A DNA stretch of 56,068 nt from Acidobacteriota bacterium (GTDB lineage: Bacteria > Acidobacteriota > UBA6911), in contig JAAYAJ010000036.1 of the NCBI GenBank assembly GCA_012719455.1, forward strand, positions 1 to 56,068, written 5' to 3'. This document shows positions 29,714 through 39,629 of this stretch, piece after piece. The position numbers and the translations under genes were made by a program. How positions within the stretch are numbered: position 1 is the stretch's first letter; each line of letters starts with the position of its first letter. The notes under the pieces were generated by a model, which made no database searches, was not told the origin of the DNA, and worked only from the letters and a program-made list of their open reading frames with translations.

Positions 29714-30949
29714 ATGAGTGCAAAAGCGAAGAAGGTGGTTCTGGCGTACAGCGGCGGACTGGATACATCCGTCATCATCCCCTGGCTGAAGGAAAACTAC
29801 GGGGCGGAGGTCATCGCCTTCGCCGCCGACATCGGCCAGGGGGCGGAACTGGACGGCCTGGAGGAAAAGGCGATCCGGACCGGCGCCTCGAAATGCATCA
29901 TCGAGGACCTGCGGGAGGAATTCGCCTGCGAGTTCGTCCTCCCCTGCCTGCGCGCGGGAGCCGTCTATGAAAGGAAGTACCTGCTCGGCACCTCCTTCGC
30001 CCGCCCGCTGATCGCGCGCCGGCAGGTGGAGATCGCCGAGGCGGAAGGGGCCGACGCGGTCAGCCACGGTTGCACCGGCAAGGGGAACGACCAGGTGCGC
30101 TTCGAACTCGCCTTCAAGGCGCTCAACCCCAGGCTGAAGATCATCGCCCCGTGGCGCGAGTGGGACCTCAAATCGCGCGAAGACGAGATCGACTACGCCC
30201 TGGCGCGCAAGATCCCGATCACGGCGACGAAGGAGAAGATCTACAGCGAGGACCGCAACCTCTGGCACATCAGCCACGAGGGGGGGATTCTCGAAGACCC
30301 CTGGGTCGAGCCCGAGGAGAGCATGTTCGTACTCACCGTCTCCCCGGATAAGGCCCCGGACCGCCCCCGGTACGTGGAGATCGAGTTCGAATCGGGCAAC
30401 CCGGTAGCCGTCGACGGCCGGCGGCTCAGCCCGGTGGAGGTGATCTCCCTGCTGAACCAAGTCGGGGGCGCCCACGGCGTCGGCCGCGCGGACCTGGTGG
30501 AGAACCGGCTGGTGGGGATGAAATCGCGCGGCGTCTATGAAACCCCGGGCGGCACGCTCCTGCTCGCGGCCCACCGCGAACTGGAAAGCCTCACCCTGGA
30601 CAAGGCGACGCTGCACTACAAGGATCTCGTCGCGGCCAAATACGCGGAACTGGTATACAACGGAGAGTGGTTCGCCCCCCTGCGCTACGCCATGGACGCC
30701 TTCATCGACTCCATCCAGGCACGGGTGACGGGAACCGTGCGCCTGAAACTCTACAAGGGGAACATCATCGTCGCGGGAAGGAAGTCCCCCAATTCCCTCT
30801 ACCGGGAAGACCTCGCAACCTTCGCCGAGGACGCGGTCTACAACCAGAAGGACGCCGAGGGTTTCATCAACCTTTTCGGCCTCCCCTACAAGGTGGAAGC
30901 CCTGCTCGATACGAAGGCCGTCTACCGGGAGCGACGGTATCGCCGCTAG
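29714..30949 (+). CDS. argG: Argininosuccinate synthase
   Basis: A 411-residue enzyme joining citrulline and aspartate with ATP in arginine synthesis. The N-type ATP pyrophosphatase P-loop is [12 protein letters not shown] at residues 9-20. Downstream conserved blocks are the FAADIGQG segment, [15 protein letters not shown] and [13 protein letters not shown]. Start is ATG 29714 with GGAGA upstream. No other arg gene is adjacent, so it sits in a mixed transcript with the ManC-like gene. Confidence 0.97.
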   Translation: MSAKAKKVVLAYSGGLDTSVIIPWLKENYGAEVIAFAADIGQGAELDGLEEKAIRTGASKCIIEDLREEFACEFVLPCLRAGAVYERKYLLGTSFARPLIARRQVEIAEAEGADAVSHGCTGKGNDQVRFELAFKALNPRLKIIAPWREWDLKSREDEIDYALARKIPITATKEKIYSEDRNLWHISHEGGILEDPWVEPEESMFVLTVSPDKAPDRPRYVEIEFESGNPVAVDGRRLSPVEVISLLNQVGGAHGVGRADLVENRLVGMKSRGVYETPGGTLLLAAHRELESLTLDKATLHYKDLVAAKYAELVYNGEWFAPLRYAMDAFIDSIQARVTGTVRLKLYKGNIIVAGRKSPNSLYREDLATFAEDAVYNQKDAEGFINLFGLPYKVEALLDTKAVYRERRYRR

Positions 30950-30958
30950 GACACCCGG

Positions 30959-30990
30959 TCCCCCGGGTGCGTCGGGCGCACCCGGGGGAT
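30959..30990 (+). terminator. Strong hairpin between argG and bshC, possible terminator
   Basis: TCCCCCGGGTGCG and CGCACCCGGGGGA form a perfect 13-bp stem with a TCGGG loop, nine bases after the argG stop. There is no T-tract, so Rho-independent termination is uncertain; it may instead stabilise mRNA ends. Confidence 0.5.
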
Positions 30991-31002
30991 CCCCGAATCT
31001 CC

Positions 31003-32652
31003 ATGGACAGATCCACAGACATCCCCTACCGCCGTATTCCCGGCCAGTCCCCCCTCTTTTTGGACTATCTCGATCTTGCCCCGGCGGTCCTCCGTTTTTA
31101 CGGGACGCCGCCGTCTAAACAGAAACTTGAGGATTTAGCTGGCAACCAACTATCAAAAAAGACTTTTCCAAGAAACGAACTGGCCCGTATCCTGGCGCGC
31201 CAGAACGCCCTTTACGGTGCCGGCGCCGACTTGCAGGAGCAGATCGCCGAAATGGCGCGCCCCGACAGCGTCGCCGTCGTCACGGGCCAGCAGGTGGGCC
31301 TGTTCGGCGGCCCCCTCTATACCGTCTACAAGGCCCTGACCGCGATGGCGTTGGCGGCAGAGTTGCGGGAGCGGGGGATCCGCGCCGTCCCCGTCTTCTG
31401 GATGGAAACGGAGGATCATGACCTGGCCGAAGCCACCCGCCTCACCCGGCTCCGTAGCGACGCCCCCCCCGAAACGATGGAGTACAACGAGGCCCTTTTC
31501 GGGGGGGCGGGCCCTTCGCGGCAACCGGTAGGGCAACGCATCCTTTCCTTTAGGATTCACAAGGTAACTACTGATTACCTTGATTCTATTCCGGAATCAC
31601 CATTCCGGGGCGCCGTACGCGGGTTTCTCGAACAGGCCTACACTCCCGGAGTGACGATGACCCAGGCGTTTGCCCGCCTGCTGCGCTTGCTCCTTCCGGG
31701 ACTGCTTCTGTTCGACCCCGGGGACCCGGAGGCCAAACGCCTGGCGGCACCCGTCTTCCGCCGGGCGCTCCAGGACGCCGGCCCCATCAGCGCCGCGATG
31801 CGGGAACGGTCCAGGGACCTGGTCGACGCCGGGTATCACGTCCAGGCGCGCATCCGGGAGAATGCCCCCCTCCTGTTCTGCTTCCGCGATGGGAAAAGGC
31901 TGGCGGTGGAGCGGCGACCGGGCGGGTTCGGGCTGCGCGGCTCGGCGCACGCCTTCACCCCGGCGGACCTGTTGCGGCTGACCGAAAACGCTCCGGAACA
32001 GTTCAGCCCCAACGTGCTGCTGCGCCCCCTGGTCCAGGACTTTCTCTTCCCTACCGCCGCCTATGTCGCCGGCCCCTCCGAAATCGCCTATTTCGCCCAG
32101 GTGAGCCCCCTCTACTCCTTGATCGACCGGCCCATGCCCGTCATCTGGCCCCGCAACGGCTTCACCCTCCTCGAACCGGAATTGACCGCGGAACTGGAGC
32201 GCCGGGGGCTAGTTTTTGAAGACTGCCTGGCCGGAAGGGAGCGGATGTGGGAAAAGGGAGCCCCGGAATCCCCCACGGAACTCGAGAGCCTGGAACGGCT
32301 GGAGCGGCGGCTCGATTGCGCCCTGGAGGAGATCGGCGCGGAAATCGGAACCATCGAGGCGGGATTGACCCGGGCTGCGGCAAAAGCCCGGAGCAAGATC
32401 CTCCATAACCTGGCGCGCCTCCGGGCCGCATCGCTGCGGCGGGCGGAGGAGCGCCGGGCATACGTTCAGTCATCGCTCGACCGGATGCTCGCGCGCTGCC
32501 GTCCGAACGGAAAATTGCAGGAGCGGGAACTGGGGATCCTCCCCTACCTGGCCCGCTGCGGGCCGGCGCTCATCGACCGGCTCCGGCGGGAGACCAGACC
32601 GGAAAACTTCGCCCACCGGGTGCTTCACCTCGAGGATCCGCCCCCGGCCTGA
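31003..32652 (+). CDS. bshC: Putative cysteine ligase BshC (bacillithiol synthesis)
   Basis: A 549-residue protein matching BshC, which in the family adds cysteine to GlcN-malate in the last step of bacillithiol synthesis. The hallmark block is VAVVTGQQVGLFGGPLYTVYKAL, followed by PVFWMETEDHDLAEA. A coiled-coil region is near residues 420-490 (LESLERLERRLDCALEEIG...). Starts at ATG 31003; an upstream in-frame extension overlaps argG and is rejected. No bshA or bshB is in the window. A bacillithiol-type thiol would be unusual for proteobacteria but fits Acidobacteriota, Bacteroidota and related phyla. Confidence 0.93.
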   Translation: MDRSTDIPYRRIPGQSPLFLDYLDLAPAVLRFYGTPPSKQKLEDLAGNQLSKKTFPRNELARILARQNALYGAGADLQEQIAEMARPDSVAVVTGQQVGLFGGPLYTVYKALTAMALAAELRERGIRAVPVFWMETEDHDLAEATRLTRLRSDAPPETMEYNEALFGGAGPSRQPVGQRILSFRIHKVTTDYLDSIPESPFRGAVRGFLEQAYTPGVTMTQAFARLLRLLLPGLLLFDPGDPEAKRLAAPVFRRALQDAGPISAAMRERSRDLVDAGYHVQARIRENAPLLFCFRDGKRLAVERRPGGFGLRGSAHAFTPADLLRLTENAPEQFSPNVLLRPLVQDFLFPTAAYVAGPSEIAYFAQVSPLYSLIDRPMPVIWPRNGFTLLEPELTAELERRGLVFEDCLAGRERMWEKGAPESPTELESLERLERRLDCALEEIGAEIGTIEAGLTRAAAKARSKILHNLARLRAASLRRAEERRAYVQSSLDRMLARCRPNGKLQERELGILPYLARCGPALIDRLRRETRPENFAHRVLHLEDPPPA

Positions 32653-32657
32653 CCGGG

Positions 32658-33674
32658 CTAATTCGAGGCCCCCGAAATCAGGATCTCGATCTTGGTGTTC
32701 TCGCGCAGCTGCTGGATCAGCTTTTCCAGCTCGGCCTGCTCCTTCTGGCTGCGGAGCATTTCCGTCAGCTGCGGGGTGGCCTCCTCGAGCGTCGCCACCC
32801 CCTCCGCCTTCTTGTCCATAACCTTGATGACACGGTAGCCGGAAGAGGTCTCGACCAGCCCGCAATCTCCGATGGCGAGCGCAAAGGCGGCCTCGGCGAA
32901 CTCGGGGATCAGGGCGTTTTTGGCGGCGTACCCCAGGTCCCCCCCCGTAGCCGCGGTTCCGTCGGACGAATGCTCCCGCGCCAGCTTGGCGAAATCCTCC
33001 CCCTTCTTCGCCCGCGCCAGCAGTCCTTCAGCCCGCTGGCGGGCCAGGGCGTCCTGCTCGGGAGTCGCTCCCCTCGGGATGAGGATTTGGCTGGCCCGGA
33101 TAATGTCGGGATGGGCGAACTCGCTCGGGTGCTCGGTGTAATACTTGGTCAGTTCCTCCTGGGTGACGGACACCGATTTGGAGACCGCCGCCTCCATGTA
33201 TTTGCCGATCGTCAGCGTCTGCCGGAGGTTCTCCCGCAGCTGGTCGCGGTCGAGCATCTGTCGGGCCAGGTCGTCGTTCATTTCCGCGTCGCTCACATAG
33301 TTCTTGGCGATCTTGTCCATCTCGGCCTGCACCTCGGCGTCGGCGACCTGGACCCCTTCAGCCACCGCCTTCTGATAGAGCAGGCGTGAATTGAGGATCG
33401 AGGTGATGGCTGCGACCGTCAGCTGGTCCCGGTAGTCCTCGCGCAAGTCCTTCCAATCGGGGTTCCCGATCCGGGCGAGTTCCCTGTGGATCAGCACCTC
33501 GAGCTCCCGTCCCGGGACCGGCTGGCCGTCGATGGTGGCCACGACGGCGGGAAAGATGGAGCCGGGAGCCGGAGTCTGCGCCGCGGGGGTCTGCGCGGAG
33601 GCGGAAGACGGGAGGCCGAACCCGGCCAGCGCCAGGCTTGAACAGAACAACGCTTTTTTGACCAGACTTTTCAC
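32658..33674 (-). CDS. Parvulin-type peptidyl-prolyl isomerase (SurA/PpiC family)
   Basis: A 338-residue periplasmic protein with signal peptide (MKSLVKKALFCSSLALAGFGLPSSASA). It has a SurA-N-like helical region (VVATIDGQPVPGRELEVLIH) and a parvulin domain at about 190-285: RASQILIPRG, FAKLAREHSSDGTAATGGDLGY and ETSSGYRVIKV. It likely assists folding of secreted or outer-membrane proteins, consistent with LptD in the same genome. It is convergent with bshC, with 5 bp between stops. Confidence 0.9.
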   Translation of the reverse strand: MKSLVKKALFCSSLALAGFGLPSSASAQTPAAQTPAPGSIFPAVVATIDGQPVPGRELEVLIHRELARIGNPDWKDLREDYRDQLTVAAITSILNSRLLYQKAVAEGVQVADAEVQAEMDKIAKNYVSDAEMNDDLARQMLDRDQLRENLRQTLTIGKYMEAAVSKSVSVTQEELTKYYTEHPSEFAHPDIIRASQILIPRGATPEQDALARQRAEGLLARAKKGEDFAKLAREHSSDGTAATGGDLGYAAKNALIPEFAEAAFALAIGDCGLVETSSGYRVIKVMDKKAEGVATLEEATPQLTEMLRSQKEQAELEKLIQQLRENTKIEILISGASN

Positions 33675-33840
33675 GATAAAACACCTCTTCCTTGTTCCAA
33701 AATGTGCATGACAGGTTACACCATATCACACCGCCGACCGAACAAAATCCGATCCCCCGGCCTCCCCGCCGGATGGGGGAGTTTACGGTTGCGCTCCCCG
33801 AGAGCTGAAATTACACTAGCCCACATTCCGGGGAGGGAAG

Positions 33841-35274
33841 ATGGGATTCAACTGGCTGGACTGGATCATCGTCCTGGCGTACCTGCTGGGGATCACTCTG
33901 TTCGGGCTCCATTTCCGCAAGAAGCAGCAGTCGATGCACACCTATTTTCTCGGCGGGAAGACGGTCCCCGCATGGGCGCTGGCTCTCTCGATCGTGGGGA
34001 CCGAGACCAGCACACTGACCATCATCAGCACCCCGGGGATCGCCTTCGCCGGAAACCTCAGTTTCCTGCAGCTGATCATGGGATACCTGGTCGGGAGGGT
34101 GATCATCTCCCTCATCCTGATCCCCGCCTACTTCAAGGGGGAGATGTATACCGCCTACGAGCTGATGCAGCGCCGGTTCGGCCCCCGGGTCAAGCACGCC
34201 ACCGCGAGCATGTTCCTGGTCACCCGCGCGCTGGCCGAAGGGGTCCGGGTCTTCGCCATCGCGATCGTCGTCGGAATCGTACTCGGTTCCGGGGATATCT
34301 GGTCCATCCTGATCATCTCGGCCCTGACCCTCATCTACACCTTCCAGGGGGGGTTCACCGCCGTCATCTGGACCGACGTGGTGCAGCTCGGCATCTACCT
34401 CGGCTGCACCGCCATCACCTTCTTCGTCATCCTGGGCCTGATCCCCAACGGCTGGGAGGGGGTAATGGCCGCCGCGGGACCGAAATTCGCGGTCTGGAAC
34501 TTCTCGCCCGATATCAGCATCCCCTACACCTTCTGGGCCGGCATCATCGGGGGCGCCTTCCTCACCACGGCCAGCCACGGGGTGGACCAGTTGATCGTGC
34601 AGCGCCTCCTGGCGGCGAAAACCGAACGGGACAGCAAGATCGCCCTGCTGTCGAGCGGCGTCATCGTCCTGCTGCAGTTCACCCTCTTCCTCGTCATCGG
34701 CATCATGCTCTACAGCTTCTACCACTACCGTCCGGACCTGGCCGCCCCCGCCGCCGCCGACCGGATCTTCCCCGACTTCATCGTGAACTATCTCCCGCAC
34801 GGGGTCCGCGGCATCATGGTCGCGGCCATCCTCGCCGCCGCCATGTCGAACCTCAGCAGCGCCCTGAACGCGATGGCCTCGACCACCGTCGTCGATTTCG
34901 TGCGCCCCTTCGTCAAGGCCGACCTTTCCGCGGCAAGCCAGCTGCGGATCTCGCGCTGGTTCACGGTGTTCTGGGGCGTCGCCCTGGCGGCCCTGGCCGT
35001 GCTCTCGCGCGGGGTCGGATCGGTCCTCGAGGCGGGGCTGACGATCGCCTCGATCACCTATGGAAGCATGCTGGGGGTGTTCCTGCTCGGGGTCCTGACC
35101 AAGCGGGCCAACGAGCGCGGCGCCATTTTGGGAATGGCCGTCGGGCTCGTCTCCATGCTCGGAGTCTGGGCCGCAAGCGACATCGCCTTCACCTGGTACG
35201 TACTGGTCGGAACCGTGATCACCTTCGCCACCGGCTACGGGGCGAGTCTCCTTTCCGCCCGCAACCCCGCCTAG
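33841..35274 (+). CDS. Sodium:solute symporter (SSS family)
   Basis: A 477-residue protein with about 13 predicted hydrophobic helices. SSS hallmarks are DWIIVLAYLLGITLFGLHFRKK, FLGGKTVPAWALALSIVGTETSTLTIISTPG, and the helix 5-6 segment TFQGGFTAVIWTDVVQ. The conserved motif in helix 8 (ILAAAMSNLSSALNAMASTTVVD) carries the Na+-binding Ser/Thr positions. The transported solute cannot be read from the sequence; sugars, amino acids or carboxylates are possible. RBS is GGGAGGGAAG. Its stop overlaps that of the convergent L,D-transpeptidase. Confidence 0.9.
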   Translation: MGFNWLDWIIVLAYLLGITLFGLHFRKKQQSMHTYFLGGKTVPAWALALSIVGTETSTLTIISTPGIAFAGNLSFLQLIMGYLVGRVIISLILIPAYFKGEMYTAYELMQRRFGPRVKHATASMFLVTRALAEGVRVFAIAIVVGIVLGSGDIWSILIISALTLIYTFQGGFTAVIWTDVVQLGIYLGCTAITFFVILGLIPNGWEGVMAAAGPKFAVWNFSPDISIPYTFWAGIIGGAFLTTASHGVDQLIVQRLLAAKTERDSKIALLSSGVIVLLQFTLFLVIGIMLYSFYHYRPDLAAPAAADRIFPDFIVNYLPHGVRGIMVAAILAAAMSNLSSALNAMASTTVVDFVRPFVKADLSAASQLRISRWFTVFWGVALAALAVLSRGVGSVLEAGLTIASITYGSMLGVFLLGVLTKRANERGAILGMAVGLVSMLGVWAASDIAFTWYVLVGTVITFATGYGASLLSARNPA

Positions 35275-35747
35275 GCGATCTCCACCGGGGTGCCTGCCGG
35301 GACCCGCTCGAACAGCTCCATGACGTCCCCGTTGCGCATCCGGATACAGCCGTGGGAACGGGGCTCCCCCATCGGCTCGGTATCCGGAGTCCCGTGGATG
35401 TAGATATAGCGCTGCATGGTGTCCCGCTCCCCCAGCCGGTTGAACCCCACCTCGCACCCCGAAAGCCAGAGGATCCGGCTGAGCACCCAGTCCCGTTCGG
35501 GAAAACGCGCGGCCAGTTCGGGGGACCACACCTCCCCCGTGGGACGCCGGCTGACGAGCACGGCGCCGCGCGGGAGACCGGCGCCGATTTTGGCCCGCAC
35601 CACGTGGCGCCCCCGGGGGGTGCCCCCGCTCCCCTTGAGCTCCCCCGCCCCCCGGGCCGAGGTCGACACCGGGTAACGCGCGAGAGGCTCCCCCCCGGCA
35701 CCCAGCAGGGTCAGCGTCTGCCGCGCGATGGAAATCTCGATCTTCAT
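35271..35747 (-). CDS. L,D-transpeptidase (YkuD domain)
   Basis: A 158-residue protein that is almost entirely a YkuD domain, with the catalytic motif HGTPDTEPMGEPRSHGCIRMRN carrying the nucleophilic Cys and the conserved His and Arg. Family members form 3-3 crosslinks in peptidoglycan or attach lipoproteins to it. No signal peptide is apparent at the start (MKIEISIARQTL), so export is unexplained. The stop codon shares the palindrome CTAG with the convergent symporter stop, giving a 4-bp overlap. Confidence 0.87.
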   Translation of the reverse strand: MKIEISIARQTLTLLGAGGEPLARYPVSTSARGAGELKGSGGTPRGRHVVRAKIGAGLPRGAVLVSRRPTGEVWSPELAARFPERDWVLSRILWLSGCEVGFNRLGERDTMQRYIYIHGTPDTEPMGEPRSHGCIRMRNGDVMELFERVPAGTPVEIA

Positions 35748-36003
35748 CCTTACCCGTTACGATTTGACACAGGTGAAATGGGCGGCATCGTCGATATCGC
35801 CGCTCCCTCGGCAACGCGCCGCCTCGGGGCAGGCGCACACCGACCGGGCTTTCTCTCCGCCCATTGCTTGCTCCACGCTCTTATCATACTCGACGAACGC
35901 GGGCGACGGGCCACAAAGATATTGCTATTTCGCACCGGTTATTGTCTCATCCATTACTCGGCCCGGCGGCACCCGCCGGCGCTTTGCTAAAAAGGAGACA
36001 TCG

Positions 36004-37584
36004 ATGACCCAGGAAGCGGTTCAACCGGCGTATTCCAGGAAACAGATCATGTGGGGGCTGGTGGCCATCTTCGCCGTCTACGGCACGATGGCCTACTCGG
36101 TGCAGACGATGACGATCGCCCGGCCGAAGATCGCGGCAGACCTGGACGGGTTGTCCCTGTACGCCTGGTCCGTGTCGATCCCCTCGCTGGTCATGGCCCT
36201 GGTGACCGTTATCTTCGGAAAGCTCTCCGACATGTACGGCCGGCGCATCATCCTGATGGTCGCCCTGTCCGCCTCGCTCGTCGGCACCATCCTCTCCGCC
36301 GTCAGCCCCACCTTCGTGTTCCTGATCGTGGCGAGCGCGATCGCCGCCGTGGGCGCCGGGGCGTTGATGCCGCTGGTCTTCGCCGTGGTCGGGGATCTCT
36401 TCCCGCCCACGGAGCGGGCCAAATGGGTCGGCCTCCTGAACATCCCCCTCGGGGTGTTCACCCTGACCGGCCCCGCCCTGGGCGGCTTCATCGTGGACTC
36501 GTTCAACTGGCGCTACCTGTTCTGGCTGGCGGTCCCGCTTCTCGTCTTCTGCCTCGTCACCGTGCCGCTGGGCGTCCCTTCGCTGGCACGCCGGGATGCG
36601 GCCCGCAAAATCGACGTCCAGGGGTGCATCTGGATGGCGCTCGCAGCCTCGAGCTCCATCCTGGCCTTCTCCTACGCCGGCACGACCTTCCCCTGGTTCT
36701 CCAAGCCGATCCTGGGCCTCCTCCTCATCTCGGCCGCGTGCTGGGTCATCTTCCTCCGGGTCGAAATGCACGCCGCGGAGCCGGTCCTCGACCCGCGCGT
36801 GCTCCGCAACCGCTCCTTCGCCACCGTGGCGCTGGCCACCTTCGTCTCCTCCTTCGGAACGATGGGAATGATGATGTACTTCCCGATGTTCCTGCAGGGG
36901 GTACAGGGGATCAGCACCCTCCACAGCGGGTTCATCACGACCCCCTACGGGGTGCTGACGGCGTTCATGGGGGTCCCCGCCGGTTACGCCATCGCCCGCA
37001 CCGGGCGTTTCAAATGGATGTTCGTGGCCGGGTACGGCCTCCTGGTGGCAAGCATGTTCGCCCTGATTCTCCTCGACGCCGGCACCCCGGTCGGGTGGAG
37101 CGTGGCGGTGGCCGTCGTGGCCGGGCTGGGTTACGGCGTCATCCCGACGATCAACACCGTGGTGGTGCAGAACGCGGTCCCGATGGAGCTGATGGGGGTG
37201 GCGATGGGGGCCGTCTTCTTCTTCCTCAACATCGGGTCGGCCATCTCCCCCGCGATCCTGGGCTCGACCATGAACGCGACCTACGCGCGGGCGCTCGAGC
37301 AGTCCCTGCCGCTGGAATTGAAAGCGGCGGTGGACGCACAGGTCCTGGAGGCGATCGACGACCCCCAGGTGCTGCTGTCGGCCCCCGCCCTGGAGGAACT
37401 CCGCAAGGCGCTCGACGGGAAGACGTCCGACGGCCAGCCGCTCTTCGACCGGATCCTGGCCGCCGTGCGCCATTCCCTGGAAACTGGCCTGCGCGCCGTC
37501 TTCTGGATCGGCGCGGTCATGACCCTCTTCGCCTTCCTCATCGTCGCGACCATCCCCGAAAAAACCCGGGGAGCAGAGGGGTAG
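36004..37584 (+). CDS. MFS transporter, DHA2-like drug:H+ antiporter family
   Basis: A 526-residue protein with about 14 hydrophobic segments. MFS motif A is GKLSDMYGRRIIL near residue 75, and motif C-like GPALGGFIVDSFNWRYLFWLAVP lies in helix 5-6. The 14-helix layout and the extra C-terminal loop fit DHA2 exporters such as EmrB. The substrate is unknown. Start ATG 36004 has AAAAGGAGACATCG. A strong terminator follows directly. Confidence 0.88.
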   Translation: MTQEAVQPAYSRKQIMWGLVAIFAVYGTMAYSVQTMTIARPKIAADLDGLSLYAWSVSIPSLVMALVTVIFGKLSDMYGRRIILMVALSASLVGTILSAVSPTFVFLIVASAIAAVGAGALMPLVFAVVGDLFPPTERAKWVGLLNIPLGVFTLTGPALGGFIVDSFNWRYLFWLAVPLLVFCLVTVPLGVPSLARRDAARKIDVQGCIWMALAASSSILAFSYAGTTFPWFSKPILGLLLISAACWVIFLRVEMHAAEPVLDPRVLRNRSFATVALATFVSSFGTMGMMMYFPMFLQGVQGISTLHSGFITTPYGVLTAFMGVPAGYAIARTGRFKWMFVAGYGLLVASMFALILLDAGTPVGWSVAVAVVAGLGYGVIPTINTVVVQNAVPMELMGVAMGAVFFFLNIGSAISPAILGSTMNATYARALEQSLPLELKAAVDAQVLEAIDDPQVLLSAPALEELRKALDGKTSDGQPLFDRILAAVRHSLETGLRAVFWIGAVMTLFAFLIVATIPEKTRGAEG

Positions 37585-37587
37585 TCC

Positions 37588-37630
37588 GGGAGGCAGGGCC
37601 GGCTTCCGCCCGGCCCTGCCTCCCCGTTTT
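37588..37630 (+). terminator. Intrinsic terminator after the MFS gene
   Basis: GGGAGGCAGGGCCGG and CCGGCCCTGCCTCCC form a perfect 15-bp stem followed by CGTTTT. It lies between convergent genes and could act on both strands, though the T-tract favours the rightward one. Confidence 0.8.
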
Positions 37631-37636
37631 CCATCA

Positions 37637-38611
37637 CTAGCGGATGCTCTGCAGCTCCTCGCTCATCCCCTGCTCGTAGGTGCTCCACCCGGAGTTGATC
37701 CCGTAAGGAGCCCGGTGGAAGATGGCCTCGATGCGCCGGATCTGTCCCTTTTCAATCTTGAAGATCTCCGCCAGCTGCCAGGTCCAGTTGATGGGGAGAT
37801 GGTCGAAGAAACCGAAGGCGTAGACATTGCCCCGTTCGCGGTCGACGGCGACGAAGCGCCGGTCGCGGATACGGGTCACGATCCCCTTGAGCTGCCCCGA
37901 CTCGAACTGCTTCTTGCACTCCGTGGTCATGAGCTTGCCGTTCTCGTAGCGCACGCAGTCGTCGGTGAAGGGGTAGTAGCCCTTGCCGTCGTTGCGCTGC
38001 AGGCCGGTGAAGTAATAATTCCCGACCTCGATCAGCTCCTCGCGCGTCATCCGCTCCGCTTCGGGGATGGTCTGGGTGAAGATCTCGTGCGGCGCCCCCA
38101 TCTTTTCCACCGCTTCCGCCGTGGAGGGGGACGTGGAGGCCGGGGGGGGCCCGGACAGGCTCTGTTCCGGCCGGATGACCAGCTGCTCGGCCTCGGTGAT
38201 CAGCCCCTCGACGATCTTGAGCCGGATGGCGACGCCGACCGTGGTGGGCGAGGCCGGTTTGCCTCCCGGGGCGGCCTTCGCACCCCGTGCGGCGCCCCCT
38301 TCCCGGACGGTTCCGATAAAGGCAACCTGTTGCGTCTCGACATCGGGGACGTAGAACTTGTAAGTCCCCTTCCCCGACATTCCGTACCAGAGCCCCTCGC
38401 CGCCGAGCGGCAGTTCTATGCCGTTTTCGGTGAAGCGGCAGTTCTTGTGGAAGAGATCGGGACTCGCCTCGTGGGCGATCATGGCGTCCAGGTACCGGTC
38501 GATGTAATTTTCCAGGCAGGCGCGGTCGCACGCCGGCTTGACCGTCGGCTGGGCGAGTACCGCGGGGACGATAACAAAGAAAAGGGCCGCAACTAACCAA
38601 CGCATCCGCAT
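37637..38611 (-). CDS. Secreted protein of unknown function
   Basis: 324 residues with a signal peptide (MRMRWLVAALFFVIVPAVLAQ). The mature protein starts with a Cys-containing helix (ACDRACLENYIDRYLDAMIAHEASP) and continues with CRFTENGIELPLG. A repeat-like second copy is TREELIEVGNYYFTGLQ...FTDDCVRYENG, and the end is QIRRIEAIFHRAPYGINSGWS. This recalls SnoaL/NTF2-like domains, perhaps two, but I cannot name the family. ATG 38611 has AAGGAGGAATCTT. It stands alone. Confidence 0.7.
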   Translation of the reverse strand: MRMRWLVAALFFVIVPAVLAQPTVKPACDRACLENYIDRYLDAMIAHEASPDLFHKNCRFTENGIELPLGGEGLWYGMSGKGTYKFYVPDVETQQVAFIGTVREGGAARGAKAAPGGKPASPTTVGVAIRLKIVEGLITEAEQLVIRPEQSLSGPPPASTSPSTAEAVEKMGAPHEIFTQTIPEAERMTREELIEVGNYYFTGLQRNDGKGYYPFTDDCVRYENGKLMTTECKKQFESGQLKGIVTRIRDRRFVAVDRERGNVYAFGFFDHLPINWTWQLAEIFKIEKGQIRRIEAIFHRAPYGINSGWSTYEQGMSEELQSIR

Positions 38612-38942
38612 AAGATTCCTCCTTGTCAGACAGCAAGTTGTCATTGAAAACGGTGCCAGGGCTGTTCCGCGACCATCATACTCGAGATCGGGCCGAAAGC
38701 AACGAAAGACGGGGACGGCGCCGGCCTCCCCCGAAATTCATAACCCGAGCCGCGGGCTCGGGGCTTGGGAAAGGGTCCGCCCGGGGCGCCCGCGGGACGA
38801 ACTCCCCCATGCCAGTCGTGAATTCCGCCGGAAGTTTTCGGGATTCACAAATTCGCAATCCCATTCCCGCCCGACCTTGACTATGGGGACCATTTGCCCA
38901 AAGATTGGAGCGGAGACGGGCAACAGGAGTCCCGGCAGGGCC
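38612..38942. other. Intergenic region with hairpin and candidate fthC promoter
   Basis: 331 bp between divergent genes. CCCGAGCC (38744-38751) and GGGCTCGGG (38754-38762) form a strong hairpin, and ATTCA and TGAAT sequences around it could extend it. A candidate rightward promoter is TTGACT at 38877-38882 with AAAGAT at 38900-38905. A 6S RNA is often found upstream of this ligase gene, but I cannot establish its characteristic central bubble here. Confidence 0.4.
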
Positions 38943-39572
38943 ATGGTCGAATCGATTCAGGAGCAAAAACGGGAAATACGCCGGAAAATGCGCGCACTGC
39001 GCTCCGCCCTCCCGCCCGGCGAGCCGATGGATGCCGGCCGCGGGATCGTCGAGGCCCTCCTGTCGGGCCGCCCCCCCATCGCCGCGCCCGGCCCCGGGTC
39101 GGTGGTGGCGCTGTACGTGTCGGACGGCGGGGAACCCGATTTCATCCCGAGCCTCCCCGATTTCGCCCGGGCTGGAATCGTCTGCTGCTTCCCCGCTTTT
39201 CACAGGGACCGGATGGAGTTCTACGCGGCCGCGCAAGCCTCCGATTTTGCGGTCGGCGCTTATGGCTTGTATGAGCCGGCGCCCACAACTCCTCCGATCG
39301 CCGGCGCGGACATCGGCGTCATGCTCCTGCCCGGGATGGCGTTCGACCGGAGGGGCGGGCGCCTGGGACGCGGCAAGGGGCATTACGACCGCTTCCTGGC
39401 GCAGATCGATCCCCGGTGCCGGCCGCTGCTCCTCGGCACCTGCCACGATTTCCAGGTCGTCGATCACGTGCCGGCAAACGAAGCGGACATCAGGATGGAC
39501 TTCGTGCTGACACCGGGCGGCGTCCTGACGCCCGTCCCTCCCGCCGGAGCACCCAAAGCGCGTCCAGAGTAG
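38943..39572 (+). CDS. 5-formyltetrahydrofolate cyclo-ligase
   Basis: A 209-residue enzyme (MTHFS/FthC/YgfA family) that recycles 5-formyl-THF to 5,10-methenyl-THF using ATP. Motifs are KREIRRKMRALRSALP near the start and VMLLPGMAFDRRGGRLGRGKGHYDRFL with the Gly-rich ATP-binding loop. It is the last high-GC gene before the lower-GC uptake region and is convergent with cbiZ. The stops are separated by 57 bp that include a GCCCGG/CCGGGC hairpin (39612-39627) without a clear T-tract. Confidence 0.92.
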   Translation: MVESIQEQKREIRRKMRALRSALPPGEPMDAGRGIVEALLSGRPPIAAPGPGSVVALYVSDGGEPDFIPSLPDFARAGIVCCFPAFHRDRMEFYAAAQASDFAVGAYGLYEPAPTTPPIAGADIGVMLLPGMAFDRRGGRLGRGKGHYDRFLAQIDPRCRPLLLGTCHDFQVVDHVPANEADIRMDFVLTPGGVLTPVPPAGAPKARPE

Positions 39573-39629
39573 AATGCGCCCGCCGTTGTGCCTGTTTCTC
39601 TCTGCCGCAAAGCCCGGCGCCCCGGGCGT

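Noticed and set aside
38700-38940. 6S RNA upstream of the 5-formyl-THF cyclo-ligase
   Set aside because: The location is typical and hairpins exist, but the long duplex with a central open bubble cannot be drawn convincingly.
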